From NCBI GenBank assembly GCA_021648745.1, contig JAKISE010000053.1, positions 1 through 21,744 on the forward strand: 21,744 bases of DNA. Reading direction: 5' to 3'. A program made the translations under genes and the position numbers. A model generated the notes under the pieces. It saw nothing but the letters and a program-made list of their open reading frames with translations. It did no database searches and was not told the DNA's origin. Source of the stretch: Cyclobacteriaceae bacterium (GTDB lineage Bacteria > Bacteroidota > Bacteroidia > Cytophagales > Cyclobacteriaceae). Shown piece by piece: positions 6,770 to 15,618 of this stretch (positions are counted from its first letter, which is position 1; each line of letters opens with the position of its first letter).

Positions 6770-7774
6770 CTAGTTACAATATTGTTTTATGTAATTTTTT
6801 GCCTTACTCTCACCCATTTTTAATGCTCTATTAAAATCATCGCAGCCATCGTAGGGTTTATTGCTATGTACTAAAGACATTCCTCGTAAAAGAAGGGTTT
6901 GCCTTAATGTTAGATTTAGTGGACTATTAACACTTACTTTTGTTTTTGATTGAGCAATTTTATTAAATATTAGATTGGTTGTGATGGAAAAACTTTCATA
7001 TGCCTGGTTATATCGTTTCAGGTTATAATAAATGTTTCCCCTAAATTGGAAATAAACGATAGAATTTCCTTCTAGTGCAATGGCTTGATTAATATCATTT
7101 AACGAAGATCGAAAATCGCTCATTACAAATCTTATTCGAGCTCTTTGATAATAATAGGATGCGTTTGAATCCTCCATCTCAATGGCTTTATTAACATCCA
7201 ATAGAGAGGATAGGTTTTGCTCATCTTTTAATTTGTAATCACTTCTACTGTAAAAATAATTAGCCTTAGCAGGGTTGAGTAATATTGCTTTATCCAGTTC
7301 GGATATGGCATTTTTATAATCGCGTTTTAGGCTATTAGGATTGAAAGTATGCGCATAGTAAAATGCTTTCAGCTCCAGTAAATCAGCGTTTTCGGGCTCT
7401 AAACGAATGACTTTATTTATGTCATTAAGCAAATAGTCTCTATGGTCTTTAAGCTTAAAATGCAAAGAGGCTCTTTTGAGATAGAAATTGGCTTTGTTTG
7501 GACTGTGTAATATTGCCAAGCTGTATTGCCCAATAGCTTTTCTATCTTCATTTTTTAGTTCATAAATCTCCCCTTTAAGTCCATAACCCTTTCCAAAGTT
7601 TGGCGCTATTTTAATAGCACTGTCTAGCTCAATAAGAGCTAAATCGAGGTTGCCTTTTTTCACATATTCTTTGGCAGTAACATAGTGGGCAAGGCTTAGT
7701 TCTTGAGCATTGCTTTTTTGCAAAACACTGAAAAATATGAATAATGTAATAAATAAAGGGAATGTCTTTTTCAC
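6770..7774 (-). CDS. secreted tetratricopeptide-repeat protein
   Basis: The 334-residue product starts with GTG, read as MKKTFPLFITLFIF. A Sec signal peptide ends around SNA-Q at 23/24, so the mature protein is periplasmic or surface-associated. The rest is helical TPR repeats, about six, recognised by spaced A/L/Y-rich pairs such as KGNLDLALIELDSAIKIAP, DLLELKAFYYAH and FRSSLNDINQAIAL, covering roughly 30-260. The C-terminal 60 residues are less regular. TPR domains bind other proteins, so a scaffold role is likely, but no partner is evident. The gene lies behind the kinase on the same strand (82-bp gap, gene order TPR then kinase) and could be read with it. It is divergent from rmuC, 81 bp away. 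Confidence 0.85.
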   Translation of the reverse strand: MKKTFPLFITLFIFFSVLQKSNAQELSLAHYVTAKEYVKKGNLDLALIELDSAIKIAPNFGKGYGLKGEIYELKNEDRKAIGQYSLAILHSPNKANFYLKRASLHFKLKDHRDYLLNDINKVIRLEPENADLLELKAFYYAHTFNPNSLKRDYKNAISELDKAILLNPAKANYFYSRSDYKLKDEQNLSSLLDVNKAIEMEDSNASYYYQRARIRFVMSDFRSSLNDINQAIALEGNSIVYFQFRGNIYYNLKRYNQAYESFSITTNLIFNKIAQSKTKVSVNSPLNLTLRQTLLLRGMSLVHSNKPYDGCDDFNRALKMGESKAKNYIKQYCN

Positions 7775-7855
7775 GAAGCCGTAATGATAATAAAAGAAGA
7801 TGATTATCGAATCCGATGGTCTTATTTTTTTATATCTTGGTAGAAAAAAAAGAAA

Positions 7856-9124
7856 GTGGAGATATTATTGTTTGTAGCAGGGTTGGCATTAGGAGCAGGA
7901 GTCGTTTTTGTTTTTCTTAAAAAGCTTATTAACCAAAAAGAAGATGGTTTGCTTTCGCAATTGACGGAAGTAAATAATAGAAAAGCAGAAGATGAAAACA
8001 GTTTACAGAAAGAGAGGGAAAAGGTGTTAGTCCTTGAGCGTAGTTTAGCAAAAACTGAGTCGGATAACGAAAATTTGGTTCGTAGGTTTGAACAAGAATC
8101 TAAGGTGCAAGAAACACGTTTTGAAAATTTAGCAAATAAAATATTAGAAGATAAGAGCAAAAAATTCACAGATCAAAATAAGGCAAACTTAAGTGATTTG
8201 CTGAACCCACTAAAAGAACGAATAAACAGTTTTGAGCAAAAGGTTGAGAAGTCGAATAAAGATAGCTTAGCTTGGAATGCAACTTTAAAAGAACAAATTT
8301 CAGCCTTAAAGGAGTCGAATTTACAAATAACAAAAGAGGCCGAAAACTTAACGAAAGCTCTTAAAGGCGATTCTAAAATTCAAGGAGATTGGGGAGAACT
8401 TCAGTTGGAGCTTTTATTAGAAAAGGCCGGGCTCGAAAAAGAGATTCATTTTACAACTCAAAGTGCTATTAGAGATGATGAAGGAAATCTAAAACGGCCA
8501 GATTTTATTATTAATTTACCGGAGGATAAGCATTTAATTATAGACTCTAAGGTAAGTTTAACTGCCTATGAACGATATGTGGGGGAAGAAGATGAAGAAA
8601 AAGGAGCAGCGTACATAAAACAACACTTAGTATCTATTCGTGAAAAGATTAAAGATTTAAGTGAAAAAAATTACCAGGATTTATATGGGTTAAATGCACC
8701 GGATTATGTAATGATGTTTATCCCTGTTGAGCCTGCATTTCATGTGGCTGTACAGCACGATGATAGCCTTTATAATTATGCGTTAGATAAAAACATAATA
8801 TTAGTAACCACGAGTACCTTACTTGCTGTAATGCGTACTGTGGCGTATATATGGAGGCAAGATAAACAAACAAAACATGTACTTGAGATTGCCAGGGTTG
8901 GTGGTACATTATATGATAAGTTTGAAGGGTTTACTCAAGACTTAATCAAAGTAGGAAAATCATTGGAGGCTACTAAAACCAGCTACCAAGATGCAATGGG
9001 TAAACTTACCGAAGGCAAAGGAAATTTAGTGAGCCAAACAGAGCGCTTAAAAGAATTAGGAGCGAAAGCTAAAAAGTCTATTAGTCAAAAATTATTGGAT
9101 AGAGCTGGTAGTGACGAAGCGTGA
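7856..9124 (+). CDS. rmuC: DNA recombination protein RmuC homologue
   Basis: RmuC proteins are membrane-anchored coiled-coil proteins with a PD-(D/E)XK-type nuclease domain that limit recombination between inverted repeats in E. coli. The 422-residue product shows an N-terminal membrane helix (3-22), a long charged coiled coil (about 28-170) and the conserved core: GDWGELQLELLLEKAGL (177-193), RPDFIINLP (214-222) and IIDSKVSL (228-235). E181, D216, D230 and K232 are the likely catalytic set. The GTG start is used because an in-frame TAG lies 15 bases upstream and no ATG intervenes. The stop lies 6 bp from the stop of the convergent protease gene, leaving almost no space for a terminator. Confidence 0.94.
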   Translation: MEILLFVAGLALGAGVVFVFLKKLINQKEDGLLSQLTEVNNRKAEDENSLQKEREKVLVLERSLAKTESDNENLVRRFEQESKVQETRFENLANKILEDKSKKFTDQNKANLSDLLNPLKERINSFEQKVEKSNKDSLAWNATLKEQISALKESNLQITKEAENLTKALKGDSKIQGDWGELQLELLLEKAGLEKEIHFTTQSAIRDDEGNLKRPDFIINLPEDKHLIIDSKVSLTAYERYVGEEDEEKGAAYIKQHLVSIREKIKDLSEKNYQDLYGLNAPDYVMMFIPVEPAFHVAVQHDDSLYNYALDKNIILVTTSTLLAVMRTVAYIWRQDKQTKHVLEIARVGGTLYDKFEGFTQDLIKVGKSLEATKTSYQDAMGKLTEGKGNLVSQTERLKELGAKAKKSISQKLLDRAGSDEA

Positions 9125-9130
9125 TTTTAC

Positions 9131-12079
9131 CTATTGACTAATAATAAAGGACCTAGAAATATCCACTTGAGCTCCAACTAATCGTGCAAAGTATATGCCG
9201 TTTTGTAGATGGATGGTTGTAATCTCAAATGTTTGGTTTAGTGCATTTGAAATGTCTTCTTCATAAATAAAACTACCCTGTGCATTATAAATAAGCAATT
9301 TGGCAGCCTGCTGATCTTTGAGATTAAAGCTAATATTTACTATACCATTGGCACTTGGGTTGGGGTAGGCAGTAATGGAATTCTCCTCTAAACCTAAGGG
9401 GTATTCTATGTTTGAAGCAAACAGCTCAACATTATCTATAAAAGCATTATTGCCTTTGGCGCTAACTAATTCAATCATTAACTGAACGTTTTCATACCCA
9501 ACAAACTGGGTTAGGTCGATATAGATATCTTTCCAATCAGATTCTCCAGCAGGTATCCAGGGAGTGGTGGTAAAATTGGTCGCTAACTCTTCTCCTCCTT
9601 CGATAAATATGGTTTCAAATGTTACACCACAATCTTTAGATACCTTAACCCTTAACAGTTCTTCATTGAATCCGTTATACGCATAGGCAAAATCAAAATG
9701 CATAGATGCCGATGTTAAGGTGCTTAGATTGAGAAGTGGAAGAATTATTAACTCTGACAGGCCTTTTGTGGGGCTATTGGCCCCAATAAACGCTAGTCTT
9801 TTACTTTCTATCTTCCAACCTGAAGCATTTGGAGGGTTTCTTGCTAGCACCCAATTCTCTGGTAGTTCATTGGCATCAAACCTTTCTCTGAAGGGAACTG
9901 TTGTGGTGGTTGATGGAGATACTATGGTTTGAGTAAAGCTATTATTCGAATTATCATCGTCATTAATTAGAGAAACCGATAGTTCTTCCGAGCCTTCAAA
10001 ATCAATAGTAGGCAGCATTAGATTAATGCGCTCTCCAGGTAATAAGTTAAGTTGAGGATAATTTATAGTTGAACTAGTATTGCCCAAAACAGTTTCAATA
10101 GACAAATCATTAAGTTGTATAGAACCTCTGTTTTCAACCCACAGAATAAATTCGTTTTGATTGCCGCAATGTGTAGCGGTGCTTTCTAAACCTAGCAAGG
10201 CTAGGTCGTTATAAGAATTATCAACTGCTTTAATATTATCTAAAAAAATATGATTTCCTCCCTGCGAAAAACCAGAAAAGGCAAATATCACTTCTTGGTT
10301 GGCGTAATTTGAAAGATCAACTTGCAGGTGCTGCCAATCTTGCGCTGATGTAGGGTAAAAGGCAATAGGTATTTCTGTTGATGTTGAAAGGGCCTCTCCA
10401 GCTGCTGAAAAAAGCACGTCACTAAATGTGCTGCCACAATCTGTTGAGATTGAGACTGAGAGCACATCGTCTACGTTTCTATACGCATAGGCATAATCGA
10501 AGAGGAGTGTTTGAGGGCTAGCAGCCAATATTAGTTTTGGCGAAATGTATGTATCTGAACTCGTTTCAGTATCATAATAATTAAAAATGGCTGCCTTATT
10601 ATCAGTTGAAAAGAACACGGTGTTGTCCTTACTTAAGGCACTTGACTCTCCACTAGTTCGTACGGTCCATTTCGCATTGTCCGAAGAAAAATTCTCGAAT
10701 AAGTCAGTGACGGTTTCTGCTCTTAGACTAGTTTGACTTAGAATATTATTATATGGGTTTTCATCAGTTGATCCATTGAGTGAGTTAATTTCAGCTTTAA
10801 AGACAAGGTTTCCATACTCATTTAGCAAAATAGGACTAAACGGTAACTCAACGGTTTGATTTACAGTTATATTAAAATTAAAGGTTTGATTATCTACTAA
10901 CACGTTATTAACATAAAGCGAAACATTGGCAGAAGTTAGACCTAAAATGCCAGTATTCTTTGCTTCAATTATTGGGGTAACTTGTGCATTGCAAATACCT
11001 AAGGTGGGGGAGATGAGTTTAGTTAAGGCAAGGTCTTCGTCAAAGGGAGGCAATAGCCCAGCAGAATTTGTTAGACTTAGTCTTCTTGGGCTATTCTCCA
11101 TAATGATAATCATCCGATCTTTTTGACCGATGCTAAAAAGATTCATACAGTCATCGTGAACATAATCCATATAGTTCATAAACATATCTTGTGAACCGCA
11201 TGAGGTAGAAGATGCCCCCATTGTTGGACAGCCCGTATAATCATCTTCAGCTAAAGGAGTGTCGCTAACATAATCGTCAATACCACAGCCTCCATCTCCC
11301 CATATATGGCGTAAGCCAAAAAAGTGGCCAACTTCATGGGTAGCAGTTCTGCCTAAATTAAAATCACTTTGCAAATTAGCGTTAGGGTCTTTAGCAATGG
11401 AGCCGAACGTATTATAGGTAATTACTACTCCATCTGTAGTTGCGTTATACGGAGGATCTAGCCCATCCAAAATATCTGATTGGGGAAATTGAGCCCAGCC
11501 TAACCAGTTGCAGCATAAAGGTGCAACCCAAATATTAAAATAATCTTCGGATGGCCAATAACTTGTTGCTTTTAGGGTAACGTCATCTGATATCGACCAA
11601 GAGGCCTGGTTTCCATCAACCCTAACAATTCCATTGGTTGCTTGGTTGCTGGGGTCTCGCTTTGCCATCACAAATTCGAACCCAATATCGCTATAGAGTG
11701 GCTTAAATTCAGGCGGAATATTTACACTATCGGCATTTAATTTTCTGAAATCTTCGTTTAATACAGCTATTTGAGAAAGAATTTGGCTGTCAGAAATGTT
11801 AGAACCAACTCCTTCAGCCTCTCCGTTATGCACTACATGAACCACAACAGGTATTTGGTAAACAGTTACTCCATCAACATTAAATGCTTTTTGCCCGCTA
11901 TTTGGAGCCTCTAATTGCTTTTGTCTAATCCAATTTTCTAGTGACTCTCTCGATTCTCTATTACTCAGTTGGTTCATATAATCTACTGTTCCGCAGGTTC
12001 GTTGTGCCATTAGTTGGGTGTTAACCAAAAGTATTAGCAGCACAAGTAAAGTGTGGAAATAGTTAAATCTCATGAACAT
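9131..12079 (-). CDS. M43 (pappalysin-type) zinc metalloprotease with type IX sorting domain
   Basis: The 982-residue protein is secreted. The signal peptide covers about 1-25; the second ATG (M3, at 12073) gives an equally good or better start. The M43 catalytic domain (about 70-335) has HEVGHFFGLRH at 248-258 (zinc ligands H248, H252, H258; E249 catalytic) and the Met-turn NYMDY at 302-306. Two copies of a module follow: a CARDB-like Ig-fold stretch (about 345-455 and 622-725) plus a jelly-roll domain ending in FLDNI/FIDNV (about 460-618 and 728-888). Residues 900-982 are a Por/type IX C-terminal sorting domain (AYPNPSANG, QNGIYFARL). The enzyme probably acts at or beyond the cell surface on extracellular protein. 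It lies downstream of mrp and the NifU-like gene. Confidence 0.93.
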   Translation of the reverse strand: MFMRFNYFHTLLVLLILLVNTQLMAQRTCGTVDYMNQLSNRESRESLENWIRQKQLEAPNSGQKAFNVDGVTVYQIPVVVHVVHNGEAEGVGSNISDSQILSQIAVLNEDFRKLNADSVNIPPEFKPLYSDIGFEFVMAKRDPSNQATNGIVRVDGNQASWSISDDVTLKATSYWPSEDYFNIWVAPLCCNWLGWAQFPQSDILDGLDPPYNATTDGVVITYNTFGSIAKDPNANLQSDFNLGRTATHEVGHFFGLRHIWGDGGCGIDDYVSDTPLAEDDYTGCPTMGASSTSCGSQDMFMNYMDYVHDDCMNLFSIGQKDRMIIIMENSPRRLSLTNSAGLLPPFDEDLALTKLISPTLGICNAQVTPIIEAKNTGILGLTSANVSLYVNNVLVDNQTFNFNITVNQTVELPFSPILLNEYGNLVFKAEINSLNGSTDENPYNNILSQTSLRAETVTDLFENFSSDNAKWTVRTSGESSALSKDNTVFFSTDNKAAIFNYYDTETSSDTYISPKLILAASPQTLLFDYAYAYRNVDDVLSVSISTDCGSTFSDVLFSAAGEALSTSTEIPIAFYPTSAQDWQHLQVDLSNYANQEVIFAFSGFSQGGNHIFLDNIKAVDNSYNDLALLGLESTATHCGNQNEFILWVENRGSIQLNDLSIETVLGNTSSTINYPQLNLLPGERINLMLPTIDFEGSEELSVSLINDDDNSNNSFTQTIVSPSTTTTVPFRERFDANELPENWVLARNPPNASGWKIESKRLAFIGANSPTKGLSELIILPLLNLSTLTSASMHFDFAYAYNGFNEELLRVKVSKDCGVTFETIFIEGGEELATNFTTTPWIPAGESDWKDIYIDLTQFVGYENVQLMIELVSAKGNNAFIDNVELFASNIEYPLGLEENSITAYPNPSANGIVNISFNLKDQQAAKLLIYNAQGSFIYEEDISNALNQTFEITTIHLQNGIYFARLVGAQVDISRSFIISQ

Positions 12080-12190
12080 CTATATTACGATAAATAAGTT
12101 TGATTATTACTTTTATTAAAGGTTTAATATAGATTCGATTTTAAAGCAAGATGTAACTGGTAAATCCAAATAGGCGGAGGGGAAATTGCC

Positions 12191-12457
12191 TTAATCTTGA
12201 AAATTAATAGCTTCTACAGCTTTAATTTCGGGCACAGCTTTTAATACGGCCTGCTCAACGCCTGCTTTAAGTGTCATTGCACTCATGGTGCAAGAACTAC
12301 AGGTTCCTAATAATTCAATTTTAAGAGTCATTTCGTTGGTAAGCTCAATAACCCTTAAATCACCCCCATCTGCTTCCAGATAGGGGCGAATAGTGTCTAA
12401 TGCAGAAGATAGCCTTTCTTGCATAGCAGGAGATATGTTTTCTACTTTACTGAACAT
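12191..12457 (-). CDS. NifU C-terminal-domain Fe-S scaffold protein
   Basis: The 88-residue protein is a stand-alone NifU C-terminal domain: RPYLEADGGDLRVIEL (24-39) and GTCSSCTMSAMTLKAGVE (51-68). C53 and C56 form the CxxC that carries a transient [4Fe-4S] cluster for transfer to apo-proteins. The length fits the single-domain form. The start codon overlaps the end of mrp/apbC by 16 bp, so the pair should be co-translated; both act in Fe-S cluster assembly or delivery, which supports a joint role. The 111 bp between its stop and the protease gene hold no feature I recognise. Confidence 0.93.
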   Translation of the reverse strand: MFSKVENISPAMQERLSSALDTIRPYLEADGGDLRVIELTNEMTLKIELLGTCSSCTMSAMTLKAGVEQAVLKAVPEIKAVEAINFQD

Positions 12458-13560
12458 CCAGCTCCATCAATCATTTCTACTACTTTTGTTGTAGGTTTAG
12501 TTGCATTTCTTTTGGCTACTTCTTGTGCTAACGACTCTGCCAACGACTGGAAAGCCTCTGAGGCTAGCCCATCTTTAAGCGAGGTAGGGTATCCACTATC
12601 ACCGCTTTCACGAATTCCTTGTATTAAAGGAACTTCTCCTAGAAATGGAGTATCAAACTGTTTTGCCAATTCTTTTCCACCTCCGGTTCCGAAAATATAA
12701 TATTTATTGTCAGGAAGTTCTTCTGGTGTAAAATATGCCATGTTTTCAACCACACCTAAAATAGGTACATTAATGCTGCCCTGTTTAAACATTCCAACAC
12801 CTCTTACAGCGTCAGTTACTGCTATTTTTTGAGGAGTTGTAACTATAATAGCGCCTGTTACAGGCAGCGTTTGTACCAAGGTTAAATGAATATCGCTAGT
12901 ACCAGGAGGCAAATCAACTAATAGATAATCAAGTTCTCCCCACTCAGCGTCCGTAATAAATTGCTTTAAGGCAGAACTCGCCATGGGTCCACGCCAAACC
13001 ATTGCATCGGTAGCATTTGATAAAAAACCTATCGACATAAGTTTAACGCCATGGTTTTCAATAGGCATAATTAAATTCTTACCATCTTTTGTGGTAACTG
13101 ATGGCTTTTCAAACTCACAGCCAAACATAATATGAATGGATGGTCCGAAAATATCAGCATCAATGATACCTACTTTAGCTCCAGTTTTAGCCAAGGCTAC
13201 AGCCAAATTAGAAGTTACAGTAGATTTACCAACTCCTCCTTTGCCTGATGCAACAGCAATAATGTTTTTAACTCCTGGTAAAAGGTTGGTTCCTTTTAAT
13301 CGAGAAGTTGTTACTATTGAATCAAAAGTAATGTCAACTTCAATATTCTTGTCAAATTTCGCTTCTAATGCTTGAACACAATCTTTGCGCATAACTTCTT
13401 TCAGAGGGCATGCTGGTGTAGTTAGTACTACAGAAAATTTTATTTTATTACCTTCTACTTCAACACCTTCAATCATGTTTAACGTTACCAAATCTTGCTT
13501 TAAATCTGGGTCGTTTACAGTTGAAAGAGCCTCAAGTACAAGTTCTTTTGTTATATCCAT
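12442..13560 (-). CDS. apbC: Mrp/ApbC/NBP35-type Fe-S cluster carrier ATPase
   Basis: This P-loop ATPase delivers Fe-S clusters in the cytosol. The 372-residue product has an N-terminal MIP18/DUF59 domain (1-85, with TTPACPLKEVM at 47-57). A ParA/MinD-like ATPase domain follows, with the deviant Walker A ASGKGGVGKST (104-114), IIDADIFGPS (switch I/A' region) and LDYLLVDLPPGTSD. The CxxC that bridges the cluster in the dimer of classic ApbC (after the VENM segment) is absent; the position reads VENMAYFTPEELPDNKYY. A lone Cys is present near the C-terminus (GAGCSVK). The start ATG at 13560 precedes MDITKELVLEAL. It is divergent from dnaG and overlaps the NifU-like gene, which does have a CxxC. 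Confidence 0.94.
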   Translation of the reverse strand: MDITKELVLEALSTVNDPDLKQDLVTLNMIEGVEVEGNKIKFSVVLTTPACPLKEVMRKDCVQALEAKFDKNIEVDITFDSIVTTSRLKGTNLLPGVKNIIAVASGKGGVGKSTVTSNLAVALAKTGAKVGIIDADIFGPSIHIMFGCEFEKPSVTTKDGKNLIMPIENHGVKLMSIGFLSNATDAMVWRGPMASSALKQFITDAEWGELDYLLVDLPPGTSDIHLTLVQTLPVTGAIIVTTPQKIAVTDAVRGVGMFKQGSINVPILGVVENMAYFTPEELPDNKYYIFGTGGGKELAKQFDTPFLGEVPLIQGIRESGDSGYPTSLKDGLASEAFQSLAESLAQEVAKRNATKPTTKVVEMIDGAGCSVK

Positions 13561-13653
13561 GTTAAAAAAATGTTACGAGGTTATATTTTAGTAGTGCAAA
13601 ATAACTTGATTTGTTGGACTTTTGGTTTATTATAGATTTAAAATTCATTCCTA

Positions 13654-15564
13654 TTGATTCCTTCGCATACCGTAGATGAAATAAAGAACCGTATCGACAT
13701 TGTTGAAGTGGTTAGCGATTTTGTGAGTTTAAAACGCAAAGGGCAAAGTATGTGGGCATGCTGTCCATTTCATAACGAAAAATCTCCTTCGTTTTCTGTA
13801 TCTCCGGTAAAGGGATTCTACAAATGTTTTGGCTGTGGGAAATCAGGTGATGCCCTTGATTTTGTGATGGAAATGGAAAAGCTCAATTATGTAGAGAGCT
13901 TGAAATTTTTAGCCAAGAAATATGGCATTGAAGTTCAAGAAAAGGAGCTTACAGATGATCAGGCGCAACAGCAAAGCGAGAGAGAAAGTCTTTATATAGT
14001 TTTAAATGCAGCCAAAGAATATTTTACTTCTACCCTTTGGGATTCTCAAGAAGGCCGAGCCATCGGCTTAAGTTATTTTCAAGAACGAAAAATGACAGAT
14101 GCCATATTGAAGAAATTTGAATTGGGCTTTGTTAAAGATGAATGGGATGGATTCTATACCCACGCTTTGAAAAATGGGCATACTGAAGAAATGCTTGAAA
14201 AAGCAGGTCTTCTGATTGTGAAGGAAAATAAAAAATATGATCGCTTTCGTGGTCGGGTTATTTTCCCAATCCATAATGTTTCTGGTAGAGTAGTGGGCTT
14301 TGGGGCTAGAGCCCTAAAAAAAGACGATAAGCCTAAATATATCAATTCTCCTGAAACAAGTGTTTATGTTAAAAACCAAGTGCTGTATGGCATGTTTCAG
14401 GCGAAACAGGCCATTCGAATGGCAGAAAACTGTTTTTTGGTTGAGGGTTATACCGATGTTACATCATTGCACGAGGTAGGTATTGAAAATGTAGTAGCTT
14501 CTTCAGGTACATCGCTTACCGAAGGACAAATAAAACTAATTCAACGATTTAGTCCTACCATTACTGTTTTATACGATGGTGATATGGCAGGCATTAAAGC
14601 TTCGCTGCGTGGCATTGATATGATTTTGGCTCAAGGGCTCAATGTTAAAATGGTGTTGCTGCCAGAAGGAGAGGACCCTGATAGCTATTCAAAAGCATTG
14701 GGTGCCGAGAAATTTAAGCAATATTTAGAAGATAAGAAGGAGGATTTTATTCATTTTAAGGCTAATCTTTTAGCTCAAGAAGCAGAAAAGGACCCCATAA
14801 AAAAAGCGGAATCCATCAAAGAAATAGTTTCTTCCATTGCAGCTATTCCTGATGCTATAAAAAGAACGGTTTATATAAAAGAGGCTGGGGATTTGTTGCA
14901 AATTGAAGAACAGGTTTTAATTGGTGAGCTTAATAAAATATTAAGGAAAAAAACCAAATCCTCTAACTACTCAAAGACAGAGGAGGCTGTGCCTGTTACA
15001 CTTCAGCCTAGCGAGCAAGAAGCTATTTGGGATCCAATAGAAATAATCAAATACCAAGAACAAGAAAGTATTCGGTTATTATTAGAATATGCCCATGTAG
15101 AACTGGATCAAGAAACATCCTTACAGAGTTACCTTTTAAATGAATTGGAAGATGTGGAGTTTTTGTCAGAAATCCATGCGGAGATATTTAACAAGTTTAG
15201 AGAGGAATTGGGGAAAGGTAATACTGCAACGATCGACTATTTTATTAAAAACGGAAGCCCAGAAGTACGTAGAACTGTAATAGATATTATAAGTAAGAAA
15301 AGAGATATTAGTTCGAAATGGAAAGACAAGCACAAAATATTTGTTCCTGAAGAATCGGAAAAATCGCATTTAGAAAGAACAGCACTTACCAATATTTTAA
15401 GGCTAAAGCAACGTGTGGTTCGAAAAATGCTAGAAGATAATATTGAGCGTTTAAAAAGTGTAAGCAATGAAACTGAACAAACCGAAATACAACAGATACA
15501 CTCAGAACTAAAAAAAACAGAAACAGAGATTGCTTCTCTGTTGGGGAATGTTATTTTAAAATAA
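13654..15564 (+). CDS. dnaG: DNA primase DnaG
   Basis: It synthesises RNA primers at the replication fork. The 636-residue protein has three parts. The N-terminal CHC2 zinc domain has CPFHNEKSPSFSVSP and YKCFGCGKSGDA (ligands C37, H40, C58, C61). The RNA polymerase domain has the basic DRFRGRVIFPI (196-206) and a TOPRIM fold: LVEGYTDV (262-269, E264), SSGTSLTEGQ (283-292) and LYDGDMAGIKA (306-316, D308 and D310). The poorly conserved helical C-terminus (about 440-636) should bind the DnaB helicase. The start is TTG at 13654; an in-frame TAA 15 bases upstream and the fit of MIPSHTVDEIKNRIDIVEVV to the family leave no better start. It is divergent from mrp and leads a run with ribBA and surE. 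Confidence 0.97.
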   Translation: MIPSHTVDEIKNRIDIVEVVSDFVSLKRKGQSMWACCPFHNEKSPSFSVSPVKGFYKCFGCGKSGDALDFVMEMEKLNYVESLKFLAKKYGIEVQEKELTDDQAQQQSERESLYIVLNAAKEYFTSTLWDSQEGRAIGLSYFQERKMTDAILKKFELGFVKDEWDGFYTHALKNGHTEEMLEKAGLLIVKENKKYDRFRGRVIFPIHNVSGRVVGFGARALKKDDKPKYINSPETSVYVKNQVLYGMFQAKQAIRMAENCFLVEGYTDVTSLHEVGIENVVASSGTSLTEGQIKLIQRFSPTITVLYDGDMAGIKASLRGIDMILAQGLNVKMVLLPEGEDPDSYSKALGAEKFKQYLEDKKEDFIHFKANLLAQEAEKDPIKKAESIKEIVSSIAAIPDAIKRTVYIKEAGDLLQIEEQVLIGELNKILRKKTKSSNYSKTEEAVPVTLQPSEQEAIWDPIEIIKYQEQESIRLLLEYAHVELDQETSLQSYLLNELEDVEFLSEIHAEIFNKFREELGKGNTATIDYFIKNGSPEVRRTVIDIISKKRDISSKWKDKHKIFVPEESEKSHLERTALTNILRLKQRVVRKMLEDNIERLKSVSNETEQTEIQQIHSELKKTETEIASLLGNVILK

Positions 15565-15570
15565 TTAGTT

Positions 15571-15593
15571 TTAGCTATGAACTAGCTAATTTT
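15571..15593 (+). terminator. small hairpin after dnaG
   Basis: TTAGCTA (15571-15577) pairs with TAGCTAA (15583-15589) around a 5-base loop and is followed by TTTT. The 7-bp AT-rich stem is weak, so partial termination or attenuation between dnaG and ribBA is the most that can be claimed. Confidence 0.3.
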
Positions 15594-15594
15594 G
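15587..15594 (+). promoter_or_regulatory. candidate -7 box for ribBA
   Basis: TAATTTTG matches the Bacteroidota TAnnTTTG -7 consensus and lies 24 bases before the ribBA ATG. No TTG is found at the proper -33 distance. It overlaps the right arm of the small hairpin after dnaG. Confidence 0.33.
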
Positions 15595-15618
15595 AGCAAA
15601 TTATAATCGTAGTAAGGC

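Noticed and set aside
15565..15618. FMN riboswitch upstream of ribBA
   Set aside because: The gap is only 54 bp and lacks the conserved RFN sequence blocks.
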